In this document: in pieces, positions 1 to 6,578 of the stretch
How the letters are laid out: every line of letters begins with the position of its first letter
Numbering within the stretch: position 1 is the first letter of the stretch
Assembly (NCBI RefSeq): GCF_016583565.1
Contig: NZ_NRRF01000046.1
Coordinates: forward strand, 1-42,347
Length of the DNA stretch: 42,347 nucleotides
From: Thiocystis violacea
GTDB taxonomy: Bacteria; Pseudomonadota; Gammaproteobacteria; Chromatiales; Chromatiaceae
Direction: 5' to 3'
Program-made: the position numbers and the translations under genes
Notes under the pieces: model-generated
What the model was told of the DNA's origin: nothing
Database searches by the model: none
Seen by the model: only the letters and a program-made list of their open reading frames with translations

Positions 1-53
1 TTCAGGGTCCAACGGGTGTGCGACATGTGTTGTGCAGCGAGCGCTCAATCGAG

Positions 54-130
54 GAGCCGGATGCGGTAGTCCCGCACGTCCGGATCTGTGGGAGCCGCGG
101 GTGCGTAAGCACCCGCGGCCACCCGGTACC
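54..130 (+). mobile_element. 3' end of a group II intron (domains V and VI)
   Basis: A compact hairpin at about 54-87 has the layout of group II intron domain V: a GAGCCGGA 5' arm, a short GC-rich upper stem and a CGTCCGGATC 3' arm. It is followed by a domain VI-like hairpin whose arms, 95-104 and 109-118, form a perfect 10-bp stem closed by a GTAA tetraloop. The tract then runs into ACCCGGTAC, ending in AC near 130 as expected for an intron 3' boundary. The intron reverse transcriptase, if present, lies before the window. The call rests on fold and motif resemblance; the exact boundary is inferred. Confidence 0.7.
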
Positions 131-209
131 GGTAGGGTGGACGAGCGAGAGCGAAGTCCACCGAATCCCGCGCCGTTGTTGGTGGACTGCGCTGCGCTTG
201 TCCACCCTA
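131..209. repeat. REP-type palindrome pair next to a RAYT element
   Basis: Two hairpins based on GGTGGAC/GTCCACC lie head to head (about 136-161 and 181-206). The outer edges TAGGGTGGAC and GTCCACCCTA make the whole segment one large imperfect palindrome. This is the form of a REP doublet (BIME). It sits between the group II intron end and a RAYT transposase, the enzyme family associated with REP mobility. Confidence 0.6.
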
Positions 210-246
210 GCGAAGACGACTGGTCAGAAGGATGATCGACGCCCCG

Positions 247-1043
247 AAAGGAGACAGATTCATTGACGATCATCACGCAGCCTCATCCGACGAGGCCGAC
301 CGTGCTTACGGTTCTCGATTCGACGATTGATCATGGCCTCCACTTGATCGGTGAATCGCTCGCCGCCGGTCAACTGACCACGCTGCAAGGCCTCGCGGAT
401 GAGCGTCCACTCCCCCTCGGGAATCGCGCTTCGCACAAAGGTGCGGTATCGGAGCGCCCGCTCTTCGGCGTTTGAGCCCAGGGCATCGTAGCAGGGGTCG
501 GTGTCCAGCCAATCCTGTTCCACATCTTCACCGGCGTGCCAACGGTAGCTCGACCACGGATACGCGGCGGGTGTATCGATCATCCCCGCCCGCACCGGAT
601 TGAGTTCAACGTACCGGCAACATGCAAGCAAGTACGCATCCGTCTCAATTGGGCTCGATTTGTACCGCCCCTCCCAAAGCGTCCCGCTGCGCGATTCTTG
701 GCGGTTGACGAACCGCGTCTGCCGCCCGGCCAGACGCTTCATCAGCTGACCGAGGTCTGCGATCGCCTCCCCTGGCTGAAGAATCAAGTGCACATGATTG
801 GTCATCAGGCAGAAGCCGTAGACTTTGATGTCATAGATGGTTTTGAAGGCTTCCAGCGTTTCGAGGTAATACCGGTAGTCCGCATCCTCGGCAAACACAA
901 CCTGCCGGTTATGTCCGCGCTGCACCACATGATGCGGATAGTTCGGCAGAACGACGCGCCCGACTCTTGGCATGCTGCTGTCTTCCCTTGAATCCAATAC
1001 CCATATCAATCAGTGTAACATTAAATAAATCTGTCCCCTTTTT
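247..1043 (-). mobile_element. RAYT / IS200-like element with inverted ends
   Basis: An ~800-bp unit holds one transposase gene bounded by near-identical inverted ends. Left end on the plus strand: AAAGGAGACAGATTCATT (247-264). Right end on the minus strand: AAAGGGGACAGATTTATT (within 1023-1043); 16 of 18 bases match. The element interrupts a VOC-family gene that starts at 1142 on the minus strand: its reading frame is family-like up to about codon 33 and then runs into the element end. The boundary is therefore placed at about 1043-1046. Confidence 0.65.
260..973 (-). CDS. REP-associated tyrosine transposase (RAYT, Y1_Tnp)
   Basis: The 237-residue protein is a single-strand DNA nuclease/transposase of the IS200/RAYT superfamily. 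It opens with a typical RAYT N-terminus (RGHNRQVVF near residues 19-27). The metal-binding HxH pair is H60 and H62 in NHVHLIL, and the probable catalytic tyrosine is Y121 in CRYVELNP. Family members cut and rejoin REP hairpins through a 5'-phosphotyrosine intermediate. The ATG at 973 was chosen because it begins the conserved MPRVGR segment; an in-frame ATG at 1009 would add 12 unlike residues. The gene lies inside matching inverted ends, beside a REP doublet, and has inserted into a VOC gene. The key residues look intact, so it may be active. Confidence 0.88.
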   Translation of the reverse strand: MPRVGRVVLPNYPHHVVQRGHNRQVVFAEDADYRYYLETLEAFKTIYDIKVYGFCLMTNHVHLILQPGEAIADLGQLMKRLAGRQTRFVNRQESRSGTLWEGRYKSSPIETDAYLLACCRYVELNPVRAGMIDTPAAYPWSSYRWHAGEDVEQDWLDTDPCYDALGSNAEERALRYRTFVRSAIPEGEWTLIREALQRGQLTGGERFTDQVEAMINRRIENRKHGRPRRMRLRDDRQ

Positions 1044-1142
1044 TCCATGGATGAATTTTACGTCAAAACCAAAGGCTTTTTTGTAAAAATCCAATGTTTC
1101 TTCTACTGATGAAACATAGATGATTGTATAACCGTATTTCAT
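1044..1142 (-). pseudogene. Truncated VOC/glyoxalase-family protein (5' fragment)
   Basis: About 33 codons remain, beginning MKYGYTIIYVSSVEETLDFY. This matches the first beta-alpha unit of vicinal-oxygen-chelate (glyoxalase/bleomycin-resistance-like) proteins. The frame then enters the right end of the RAYT element, so the metal-binding and later half of the domain is lost from this location. The start overlaps the stop of the upstream Cdd1-like gene as ATGA, showing the two were translationally coupled. The fragment is AT-rich like its cassette and unlike the surrounding chromosome. The rest of the gene is not found on the far side of the element within the window. Confidence 0.75.
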
Positions 1143-1438
1143 TCTCTATATCTCCGTTGCTGAGTTATATGATTTTTTCGTTCTTGAGTAAACGACCACC
1201 ATGGAAAAGGTTCACCACCCTCCATAAAATGAACAGCTGACATAAATACATCAATAACACAAGGGTCATGCCTTTTACCTGTTGCTGTGCATAACTCTTC
1301 ATACATTTTGAATGGATCCATTCCAATCAGCTCCTTTGGATGGTCGATGCCAATTAAACGAAGATCTGCTGACATCGCCTTTCCAATATTTGGTAGCGCA
1401 TCCAGGCGCGATACTTTTTCTCTGTCTGGATTCTTCAT
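1139..1438 (-). CDS. Cdd1-like helix-hairpin-helix protein
   Basis: This 99-residue protein matches the small 'pathogenicity locus' Cdd1 family. It has an N-terminal helix-hairpin-helix segment (LDALPNIGKAMSADLRLIGI, about residues 13-32) followed by the family's DPFKMYEELC and CVIDVFMSAVHF segments. Helix-hairpin-helix motifs usually bind DNA non-specifically, but the cellular role of Cdd1 is not established. The start codon lies only ~20 bases from the putative attC recombination point at 1460, with an AGGGA ribosome site, as is typical of a gene cassette. Its stop overlaps the start of the disrupted VOC gene. Base composition is AT-rich and foreign-looking. Confidence 0.75.
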   Translation of the reverse strand: MKNPDREKVSRLDALPNIGKAMSADLRLIGIDHPKELIGMDPFKMYEELCTATGKRHDPCVIDVFMSAVHFMEGGEPFPWWSFTQERKNHITQQRRYRE

Positions 1439-1453
1439 AGTGTTCCCTACTCC

Positions 1454-1541
1454 GGCTAACGCCTTAAATCACTGGGAAATTTAAGCTGCGTAACGAAGTG
1501 GAGTAGCTTAAATTTATCCATGTGAATTTTCCTTGTTAGCT
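1454..1541 (-). mobile_element. attC-like integron recombination site
   Basis: The 88-bp imperfect palindrome is bounded by GGCTAAC (1454-1460) and GTTAGCT (1535-1541), close to the RYYYAAC and GTTRRRY core-site consensus (one deviating position each). Inside, AAATTTAAGCT (1477-1487) and AGCTTAAATTT (1505-1515) form a perfect 11-bp inverted repeat. Partly matching stretches between the outer and inner arms leave the bulges expected of attC. The stop codon of the Shedu gene (1514-1516) lies inside the site, as is common for cassettes. On the minus strand recombination would fall at G^TTAGCC, with the cdd1-like gene starting just beyond. Confidence 0.65.
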
Positions 1542-2756
1542 TTGTTGTCTTTCCAAGTTAAATTGAACAAAGTAGCTAATGTTTCTGCTTTTTTAAACAG
1601 TTCATCAAAAGTTACTATTTCAACGTCTTTCATACTTGTGCGAAATAATTCAAAGGAAGTTCGCTTGGCATCAGTATCTAGTTCCTTTTCGGCATTTCCA
1701 ATTATCACAACGCACTTTGGATTAAATACATCTATCGTTTTCCCTGACTCTGATGTTAAATTTTCATAATTTTTAGCTAGCTCACGCCTATAATTAAGAA
1801 CCTGTAAGATAGAACCCGATAATTCCTTAGTTGGGTTGTAAACACTATTCCTATATTTAGTCTTGGCAAACATTTGTGTCACTGGCGTTTTAATTTCCAC
1901 CAGAAGAGCATCATTAGAAGACTGGTTTGCAAAGAGAAAGTCTACGAATTTTGCTTCTGAACCTTCAATATTCATACCGCCTACGTAAGCTCTATCTTTT
2001 ATAAAAATAACGGGAATGGAAAAGACCTGAGATAAAATATATGGGTTTTCAGAAAATATTACTTGCCAGAATTCTTCTTTAGCATTGTCTTTATTGGCAT
2101 GCCATTTACGAATAACTTCTATGATGCGCCCAGCGGAATGACCCATCCAGACAACTTCTTCAAGACTTTCTTTAAATACGCACATTGACCTGCATCTCTC
2201 AGCTGCACGCATTGCCCAAGCTGCCTTCTTTGCATCGTTTTCTGCTATGGCATCTTTCGTAATATCATTGAACATTCCAAAACAATAGGCCCACCACTCT
2301 AGTCCATCCTTTTTATTCTCAACTCTTGAAAATAGTTCTTTTGCGTCCTCTTCCAATGACAAATCTAGTCCTTCAAACAAGCCAGCATCTTTTAATATTT
2401 TTTCGCTATAGTCCTCATTTGATTTCGTGAACAGTTCGATTTTGTCTGGGTTTTTTTCAAGCTCCTCTACGAATATAAGCTTCGCAAACCACGCCAAACC
2501 ATGTTTGGTTAAATGGCCTGTTGATTTTAATGGGTTTGCTGAGACTTTTAGAAAACCATCAGGGAATACGAACTGATCTCCCTTCTCGACCTTAATGCCA
2601 TGCCCATTATCTCCTGGTTCCCTAAGTTTGATTTGTCTGTTACAAGAACCGCAAGTTCGAACTACATAGGGCAAACTCAAATCATCAATGTCTATTAAGG
2701 ATGCGCACTGATTGCAGGTCATATTAAATCTCTTTGCAGTCCATGATTAAAGCTAA
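1460..2756 (-). mobile_element. Integron gene cassette carrying a Shedu gene
   Basis: Reading on the minus strand, a GTTAGCT core (2751-2757) marks the cassette start 28 bases before the Shedu start codon. An attC-like palindrome marks its end at 1460. The unit is about 1.3 kb, holds one AT-rich gene, and is followed directly by another short-leader gene pair (Cdd1-VOC). No integron integrase gene is seen on either side, so this may be an integrase-less cassette cluster or the edge of a larger array. The left core has no proven attC partner in the window, which keeps the confidence moderate. Confidence 0.55.
1514..2722 (-). CDS. sduA: Shedu-type antiphage nuclease (SduA, DUF4263) with N-terminal zinc ribbon
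   Basis: The 402-residue protein has an N-terminal zinc-ribbon pattern (C3, C6, C24, C27), a central helical region (about 60-215) and a C-terminal DUF4263/SduA domain (about 216-380). In that domain FWQVIFSENPYILSQVF, then D261 in KFVDFLF, E276 and K278 in VEIKTP, the YRNSVYNPTKELSG stretch and Q307 in ILQVLNYR fit the PD-(D/E)xK nuclease core of Shedu proteins. Shedu is a single-gene antiphage system whose family members act as nucleases. The N-terminal domain varies between family members and is thought to sense infection; a CxxC...CxxC ribbon may bind nucleic acid here (inference). The gene fills a putative integron cassette and is strikingly AT-rich relative to the host. The start at 2722 follows an AAAGAGA ribosome site. 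Confidence 0.82.
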   Translation of the reverse strand: MTCNQCASLIDIDDLSLPYVVRTCGSCNRQIKLREPGDNGHGIKVEKGDQFVFPDGFLKVSANPLKSTGHLTKHGLAWFAKLIFVEELEKNPDKIELFTKSNEDYSEKILKDAGLFEGLDLSLEEDAKELFSRVENKKDGLEWWAYCFGMFNDITKDAIAENDAKKAAWAMRAAERCRSMCVFKESLEEVVWMGHSAGRIIEVIRKWHANKDNAKEEFWQVIFSENPYILSQVFSIPVIFIKDRAYVGGMNIEGSEAKFVDFLFANQSSNDALLVEIKTPVTQMFAKTKYRNSVYNPTKELSGSILQVLNYRRELAKNYENLTSESGKTIDVFNPKCVVIIGNAEKELDTDAKRTSFELFRTSMKDVEIVTFDELFKKAETLATLFNLTWKDNKANKENSHG

Positions 2757-2763
2757 CAGTTAA

Positions 2764-2832
2764 CTAGACAGAGTGTCGGTCCTGCGTGCTAGGCAGATTC
2801 TGTCTAGTTCCAATAGGGTAGATTCTGCCTAG
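2764..2832. repeat. Symmetric array of four CTAGRCAGA 9-mers
   Basis: CTAGACAGA (2764-2772) and CTAGGCAGA (2789-2797) point right; their complements TCTGTCTAG (2799-2807) and TCTGCCTAG (2824-2832) point left. Both pairs are centred on base 2798, and the spacing within each arm is exactly 25 bases. The array begins 7 bases beyond the cassette junction and ~40 bases upstream of the Shedu start codon. It may be an operator, part of an attI-like site, or a recombinase binding array; the sequence alone does not decide. Confidence 0.6.
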
Positions 2833-3629
2833 CTCGGTTGATTGTTGTTGAGGGTGAGCGCTCAACCTGTGCAGTGCGGATCCCCTAAACCCCGTAGGGA
2901 GAAGCTAGCAGATGGCGGGCGAGCACACAACGTTGAGCGGAACTGTCCAGCGGTTTTTGGGCAACTGGCTTGATCGCGCACGGAAATCGGGCATCAAAGA
3001 ATCCGCCATGCTCTAGTACGCGCGGCGCGCAGCACGGTATCTGAGGGCACACGCCGCCAAGCATCTCGCCGAGCATGGCGTTTTCGACGTGACGCGGTCT
3101 CGTGAGACCGTCGGCAGGATAGGCAGAATCGAAGACTAGGGGAAAAGGGGAATCCCGGTGACCGCGTCTATAACTCATAACCAAGGCGAGCGTCGGCTTT
3201 CCATTGGACTGCGGACTCCGACCGACGCAAGACGAGCGCCTCAATTTGGGGCAGATCACCAAGTCAGTGGAGTTGGCTGGGTAGCTGGTTTGCGGCGCGA
3301 TGTGAAGCTTCACATAGCGACCCTTGGCGTCCACGTTTGCGGTCGGTGCTGTCGACGTTCAGCGCCGCCGATCGATCAGTCTTGTGACTCTGGTGCCCAG
3401 CTCCGTGACGATCGACACGCACACCCCGAACAGGCCGGCACCGACTGTGATATACCCGTTTGTATGCTCGTCACGAAGGAAAGCCTGGCGATCGCTTGAT
3501 CGTTCCTCCGAGGGCCTCTGAGGTTCGGGCTTGGGTGAGCCTTGCGCCGGTGCGAGGCGAGCACTGCCCTCGTCAAGATCACCCGCCGACCCTGGCGCAC
3601 GCAAGGCGTCGGCCTGAGCCAATCGGAGC
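2833..3629. other. Gene-poor stretch after the mobile region
   Basis: No gene could be supported here. Open frames exist in several overlapping registers, but none shows a recognisable domain or a good ribosome site. Visible structure includes the palindrome TGAGCGCTCA near 2855-2865 and a 7-bp hairpin CGGTCTC/GAGACCG at 3095-3110. No integron integrase remnant was recognised. The tract may be decayed mobile DNA. Confidence 0.4.
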
Positions 3630-5414
3630 TTGCCGCACTTGCCCACACAGCCATCGACAACACCGCGCCCTTTCCATTTGCTGCTGATCAAGCCCTCGCA
3701 CTACGACGACGACGGCTATGTGATCCAGTGGTGGCGCTCCTCGCTGCCCTCCAACAGCCTCGCAACGGTGTACGGCAACGCACTGGATTGCGCGCAACGA
3801 CGCGTGCTTGGTGACGACGTCGCAATTCGCGTTCTGGCGCTCGACGAGACGAATACGCGCGTCGACACCAAACAGCTTGTTCACGAGATCAAGCGCGCGG
3901 GTGGCGATGCCCTTGTCGGCATGGTCGGCGTCCAATCCAACCAGTATCCGCGCGCGCTCGATCTTGCGAAGCGGTTTCGCGCCGCGGATTTGAGCGTGGT
4001 GATCGGCGGCTTCCACGTAAGCGGCTGCCTGTCCATGCTGAAGGAACGGCCGCCCGAACTCGAAGATGCCTTGAGGGACGGCATCAGCCTCTTCGCCGGC
4101 GAACTGGAGGGGCGGCTCGAACCCTTGCTGCAGGACGCAGCGAGCGGCGGCTTGAAGCCGATCTACAACTACCTCAGCGATCTGCCGGACATGGGCGGTA
4201 CGCCGACGCCCTATCTACCGCCGGAGCGCATCAAGCGAACCATGGGCAAGCGAGCCAGCTTCGACGCCGGCCGCGGTTGTCCTTACCTTTGCAGCTTCTG
4301 CACCATCATCAATGTCCAGGGCCACAAGTCGCGCCATCGCACCGCGGACGATATCGAGCGGCTGATCCGCGCCAACTCGGCTGATGGCATCAGTAATTTC
4401 TTCATCACGGACGACAACTTCGCGCGCAATCAGAACTGGGAGGCGATCTTCGATCGCATCATCGCGCTGAAGGCGTCCGGCCTGCCCGTGCGCCTGGTCA
4501 TCCAGGCCGACACCCAGTCACATCGCATACCCGGCTTTATCGAGAAGGCGGGGCAAGCCGGGGTCGACAGGGTCTTCATCGGCATGGAGACCATCAATCC
4601 GGACTCGCTCAAAGCGGCACAGAAGGGCCAGAACAAGATCACGGATTACCGCAGCATGCTGCAGGCCTGGCACCAGACGGGCGTGCTCACCTACGCCGGC
4701 TACATCATTGGATTTCCGAGCGACACGCCCGAGAGCATTCGCCGCGATATCGAGATCATCAAGCGCGAGTTGCCCATCGACATCATGGAGTTCTTCATCC
4801 TGACGCCGCTGCCCGGCTCAAAAGACCATCAGCGGCTCGTCGAGGCCAGCACCCCGCTCGATCCCGACATGAACAACTACGACACCCAACACGTCACCAT
4901 GGCGCATCCGAAGATGACCAAGACGGAGTGGGAGGCCATCTATCGCGAGGTCTGGGATCTCTACTACTCCGATACCCATGTCGAGACCGTGCTGCGACGC
5001 GCGCGCGCCTGGGGCTATGACCCAAAGCAGATGCTCGCAAAGCTCTTCGCCTTCCATGCCCCCGTCGTCTACGAACGAATGCATCCCCTGGAAGGCGGGC
5101 TGATCCGGATCAAGCGTCGGCGCGATCGCCGCCCCGGATTTCCCGTCGAGAGCCCCGTTGTCTTCTATCCGAAGCTGGTCCGGGAATTCGTCGCCAAGTA
5201 TCTCGGTGCGTACGGCATGCACCGGCGCTATCAACGCATCCTCGCCAAGGTGCTTGCCGACCCGACGCCGGATGCCTATACCGATATCGCCATCACACCA
5301 GACGGCCAGGAGCAGCAGGACGCCCTCGAACTCTTCACAGCGACGGCCTCCGCCCAGGCATTCGTCAACAAGCGGCGGAAAATCACGGCGCGAAGACGGG
5401 CTTCCGGCAGCTAG
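3630..5414 (+). CDS. B12-binding-domain radical SAM enzyme
   Basis: The 594-residue protein has an N-terminal cobalamin-binding-like Rossmann domain (about 15-175; GMVGVQSNQYPRALDLA and VVIGGFHVSG are typical). A radical SAM domain (about 205-420) follows, with the [4Fe-4S]-ligating C217, C221 and C224 in GCPYLCSFCTI. The ~170-residue C-terminal region is helical and basic. Enzymes of this class use S-adenosylmethionine and often cobalamin for methylation or rearrangement; the substrate cannot be read from the sequence. The frame opens with a TTG at 3630 just after a stop, without a strong ribosome site; a start nearer the conserved LLLIKPSHYDDDGY segment is possible. The gene stands alone, followed by repeat-rich DNA. 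Confidence 0.85.
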   Translation: MPHLPTQPSTTPRPFHLLLIKPSHYDDDGYVIQWWRSSLPSNSLATVYGNALDCAQRRVLGDDVAIRVLALDETNTRVDTKQLVHEIKRAGGDALVGMVGVQSNQYPRALDLAKRFRAADLSVVIGGFHVSGCLSMLKERPPELEDALRDGISLFAGELEGRLEPLLQDAASGGLKPIYNYLSDLPDMGGTPTPYLPPERIKRTMGKRASFDAGRGCPYLCSFCTIINVQGHKSRHRTADDIERLIRANSADGISNFFITDDNFARNQNWEAIFDRIIALKASGLPVRLVIQADTQSHRIPGFIEKAGQAGVDRVFIGMETINPDSLKAAQKGQNKITDYRSMLQAWHQTGVLTYAGYIIGFPSDTPESIRRDIEIIKRELPIDIMEFFILTPLPGSKDHQRLVEASTPLDPDMNNYDTQHVTMAHPKMTKTEWEAIYREVWDLYYSDTHVETVLRRARAWGYDPKQMLAKLFAFHAPVVYERMHPLEGGLIRIKRRRDRRPGFPVESPVVFYPKLVREFVAKYLGAYGMHRRYQRILAKVLADPTPDAYTDIAITPDGQEQQDALELFTATASAQAFVNKRRKITARRRASGS

Positions 5415-5896
5415 AAACCATCTCGCAAACCGAGCGATTCGATGACAGGTGCGGGATGGTGAGAGGTGAACTTCGGGCAGAAAAAGCAGGGGGCTCGGGT
5501 GATGACCGGCTTCTCTTATCTGAGTGAGACACTACGTTTCAGGTCAGTTTGAACGCTCAGGAGCTGGACATGTTGACGATCCGACGCGCCACCGGCGTCG
5601 ATCATCCTTCGGGCCAGTCGTCTTCGTTAGGATGGGCAAAGCCCTGGCGATGCGCTGCTTTCGGAGCGCCGAGGGTCGCGGGGCGTGCCCATCATCCCAG
5701 CTCGGCGTCTTGCACGATGGGCACGACCGTCTGGCGTCGAGGTTGGGTTCGAGCCCAGAGCGCGGACGTTGCCCATCCTACCGATCCGGGTCTATTTGGG
5801 TAAGGTCATTTCTGGAAATCGCCCAGACCAACTCTGGAAATGATGTGTACGGAACGAGGGCGCACTCGGCAGGTTTCGCCCCGCCCGAGGAAGGGG
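5415..5896. other. Intergenic region dominated by a dispersed repeat
   Basis: No gene is supported. Most of the stretch is copy 1 of a ~200-bp repeat (5626-5824). The flanks show no recognisable domain in any frame. Confidence 0.5.
5626..5824 (+). repeat. Dispersed ~200-bp palindromic repeat, copy 1
   Basis: The segment begins CGTTAGGATGGGCAAAGCCC and ends TCATTTCTGGAAATCGCC. Its outer arms GGATGGGCAA and TTGCCCATCC are complementary, and inner GCCCATCATCC and GATGGGCACG form further hairpins. A closely matching copy in the same orientation lies at 13065-13268. It resembles a compound REP/BIME element. Confidence 0.75.
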
Positions 5897-6370
5897 TCAC
5901 GGCTCGGCGTCATCATCGTCGATGGTCTGCCGACTGGCGGGGATCTCCCCCGGCCCAGCCCGACCATCCTGACTCGGCTCCGGGTCACACCCGGCGCCAG
6001 GGTGTCCGCAGGGCGGCTGCCTCGTCCGCGGCGGCGATCCAGGGCGTAGGGTCGAGGCAGCCGCAGTGGCGTCGGCCGTGCTGGGCGCCGGGATCGGCTC
6101 CACGACCAGACGCTTGCCGTTGATCAGCGCGTCGGTCACCGTGCGACGCGCCTGCGCCAAGGTCCGCGACAAGACGGTTCGCGAGATCCCCATTCGCCGG
6201 GCACACTCTTCCTGATACAAGCCTTCCAGGTCCGCAAGACGCAGTGCCTCCAGCTCGTCGAGGCGCAGCGACAGGGTCTCCATGCCCCGTCCCGATCGGC
6301 CACAGGGTTTGAAGCAGATGAAGCCCGGATCGAATCCGATCCAACGGGCGCGTCGTGTTCGACCTCCCAA
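5897..6370 (-). CDS. DUF134-family putative DNA-binding regulator
   Basis: This 157-residue protein matches DUF134. The conserved core SLRLDELEALRLADLEGL (about residues 34-51) runs into a helix-turn-helix segment (about 50-72, EECARRMGISRTVLSRTL) and the ALINGK motif near 81-86. The remaining ~65 residues are a Pro/Ala-rich tail with CGHPGAGC. A TTG start at 6370 is preferred: GGAGG lies four bases upstream and the family's N-terminus begins at that point; an ATG at 6445 would add 25 unlike residues. DUF134 genes often neighbour NifX-like and ferredoxin-MinD ATPase genes, exactly as here. The gene is divergent from the Rieske gene and may control that cluster (inference). Confidence 0.82.
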   Translation of the reverse strand: MGGRTRRARWIGFDPGFICFKPCGRSGRGMETLSLRLDELEALRLADLEGLYQEECARRMGISRTVLSRTLAQARRTVTDALINGKRLVVEPIPAPSTADATAAASTLRPGSPPRTRQPPCGHPGAGCDPEPSQDGRAGPGEIPASRQTIDDDDAEP

Positions 6371-6417
6371 GGTGCCTCCGAAAGCCGTGCCGTTTCGATT
6401 CAAGCCCGCAGTAAAAC

Positions 6418-6429
6418 GCACATATGTGC
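6418..6429. promoter_or_regulatory. Perfect 12-bp palindrome in divergent promoter region
   Basis: GCACATATGTGC lies in the 208-bp gap between the divergent DUF134 and Rieske genes, 48 bases from the DUF134 start. A perfect dyad in this position could be an operator, for example for the DUF134 protein itself. This is inference; no family operator is known to me. Confidence 0.35.
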
Positions 6430-6578
6430 ATCCTGCATTGATCATTGTCAGGGTAATTCAGTCGGGAAAAGGACGAGAATGCCGACCTCCAACATCGCAG
6501 ATCGCGATTCATCCCAGCGGCGTCAGGCGCACCCGAGCAAGGGGCCGGCACCGCGCATCAGTCAGGAGACGCAGATTC

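Noticed and set aside
2885..3334. Minus-strand open frame of 149 codons after the cassette region
   Set aside because: No domain, signal or good ribosome site; Pro/Arg/Cys-rich composition typical of chance reading in GC-rich DNA. Not annotated as a gene.
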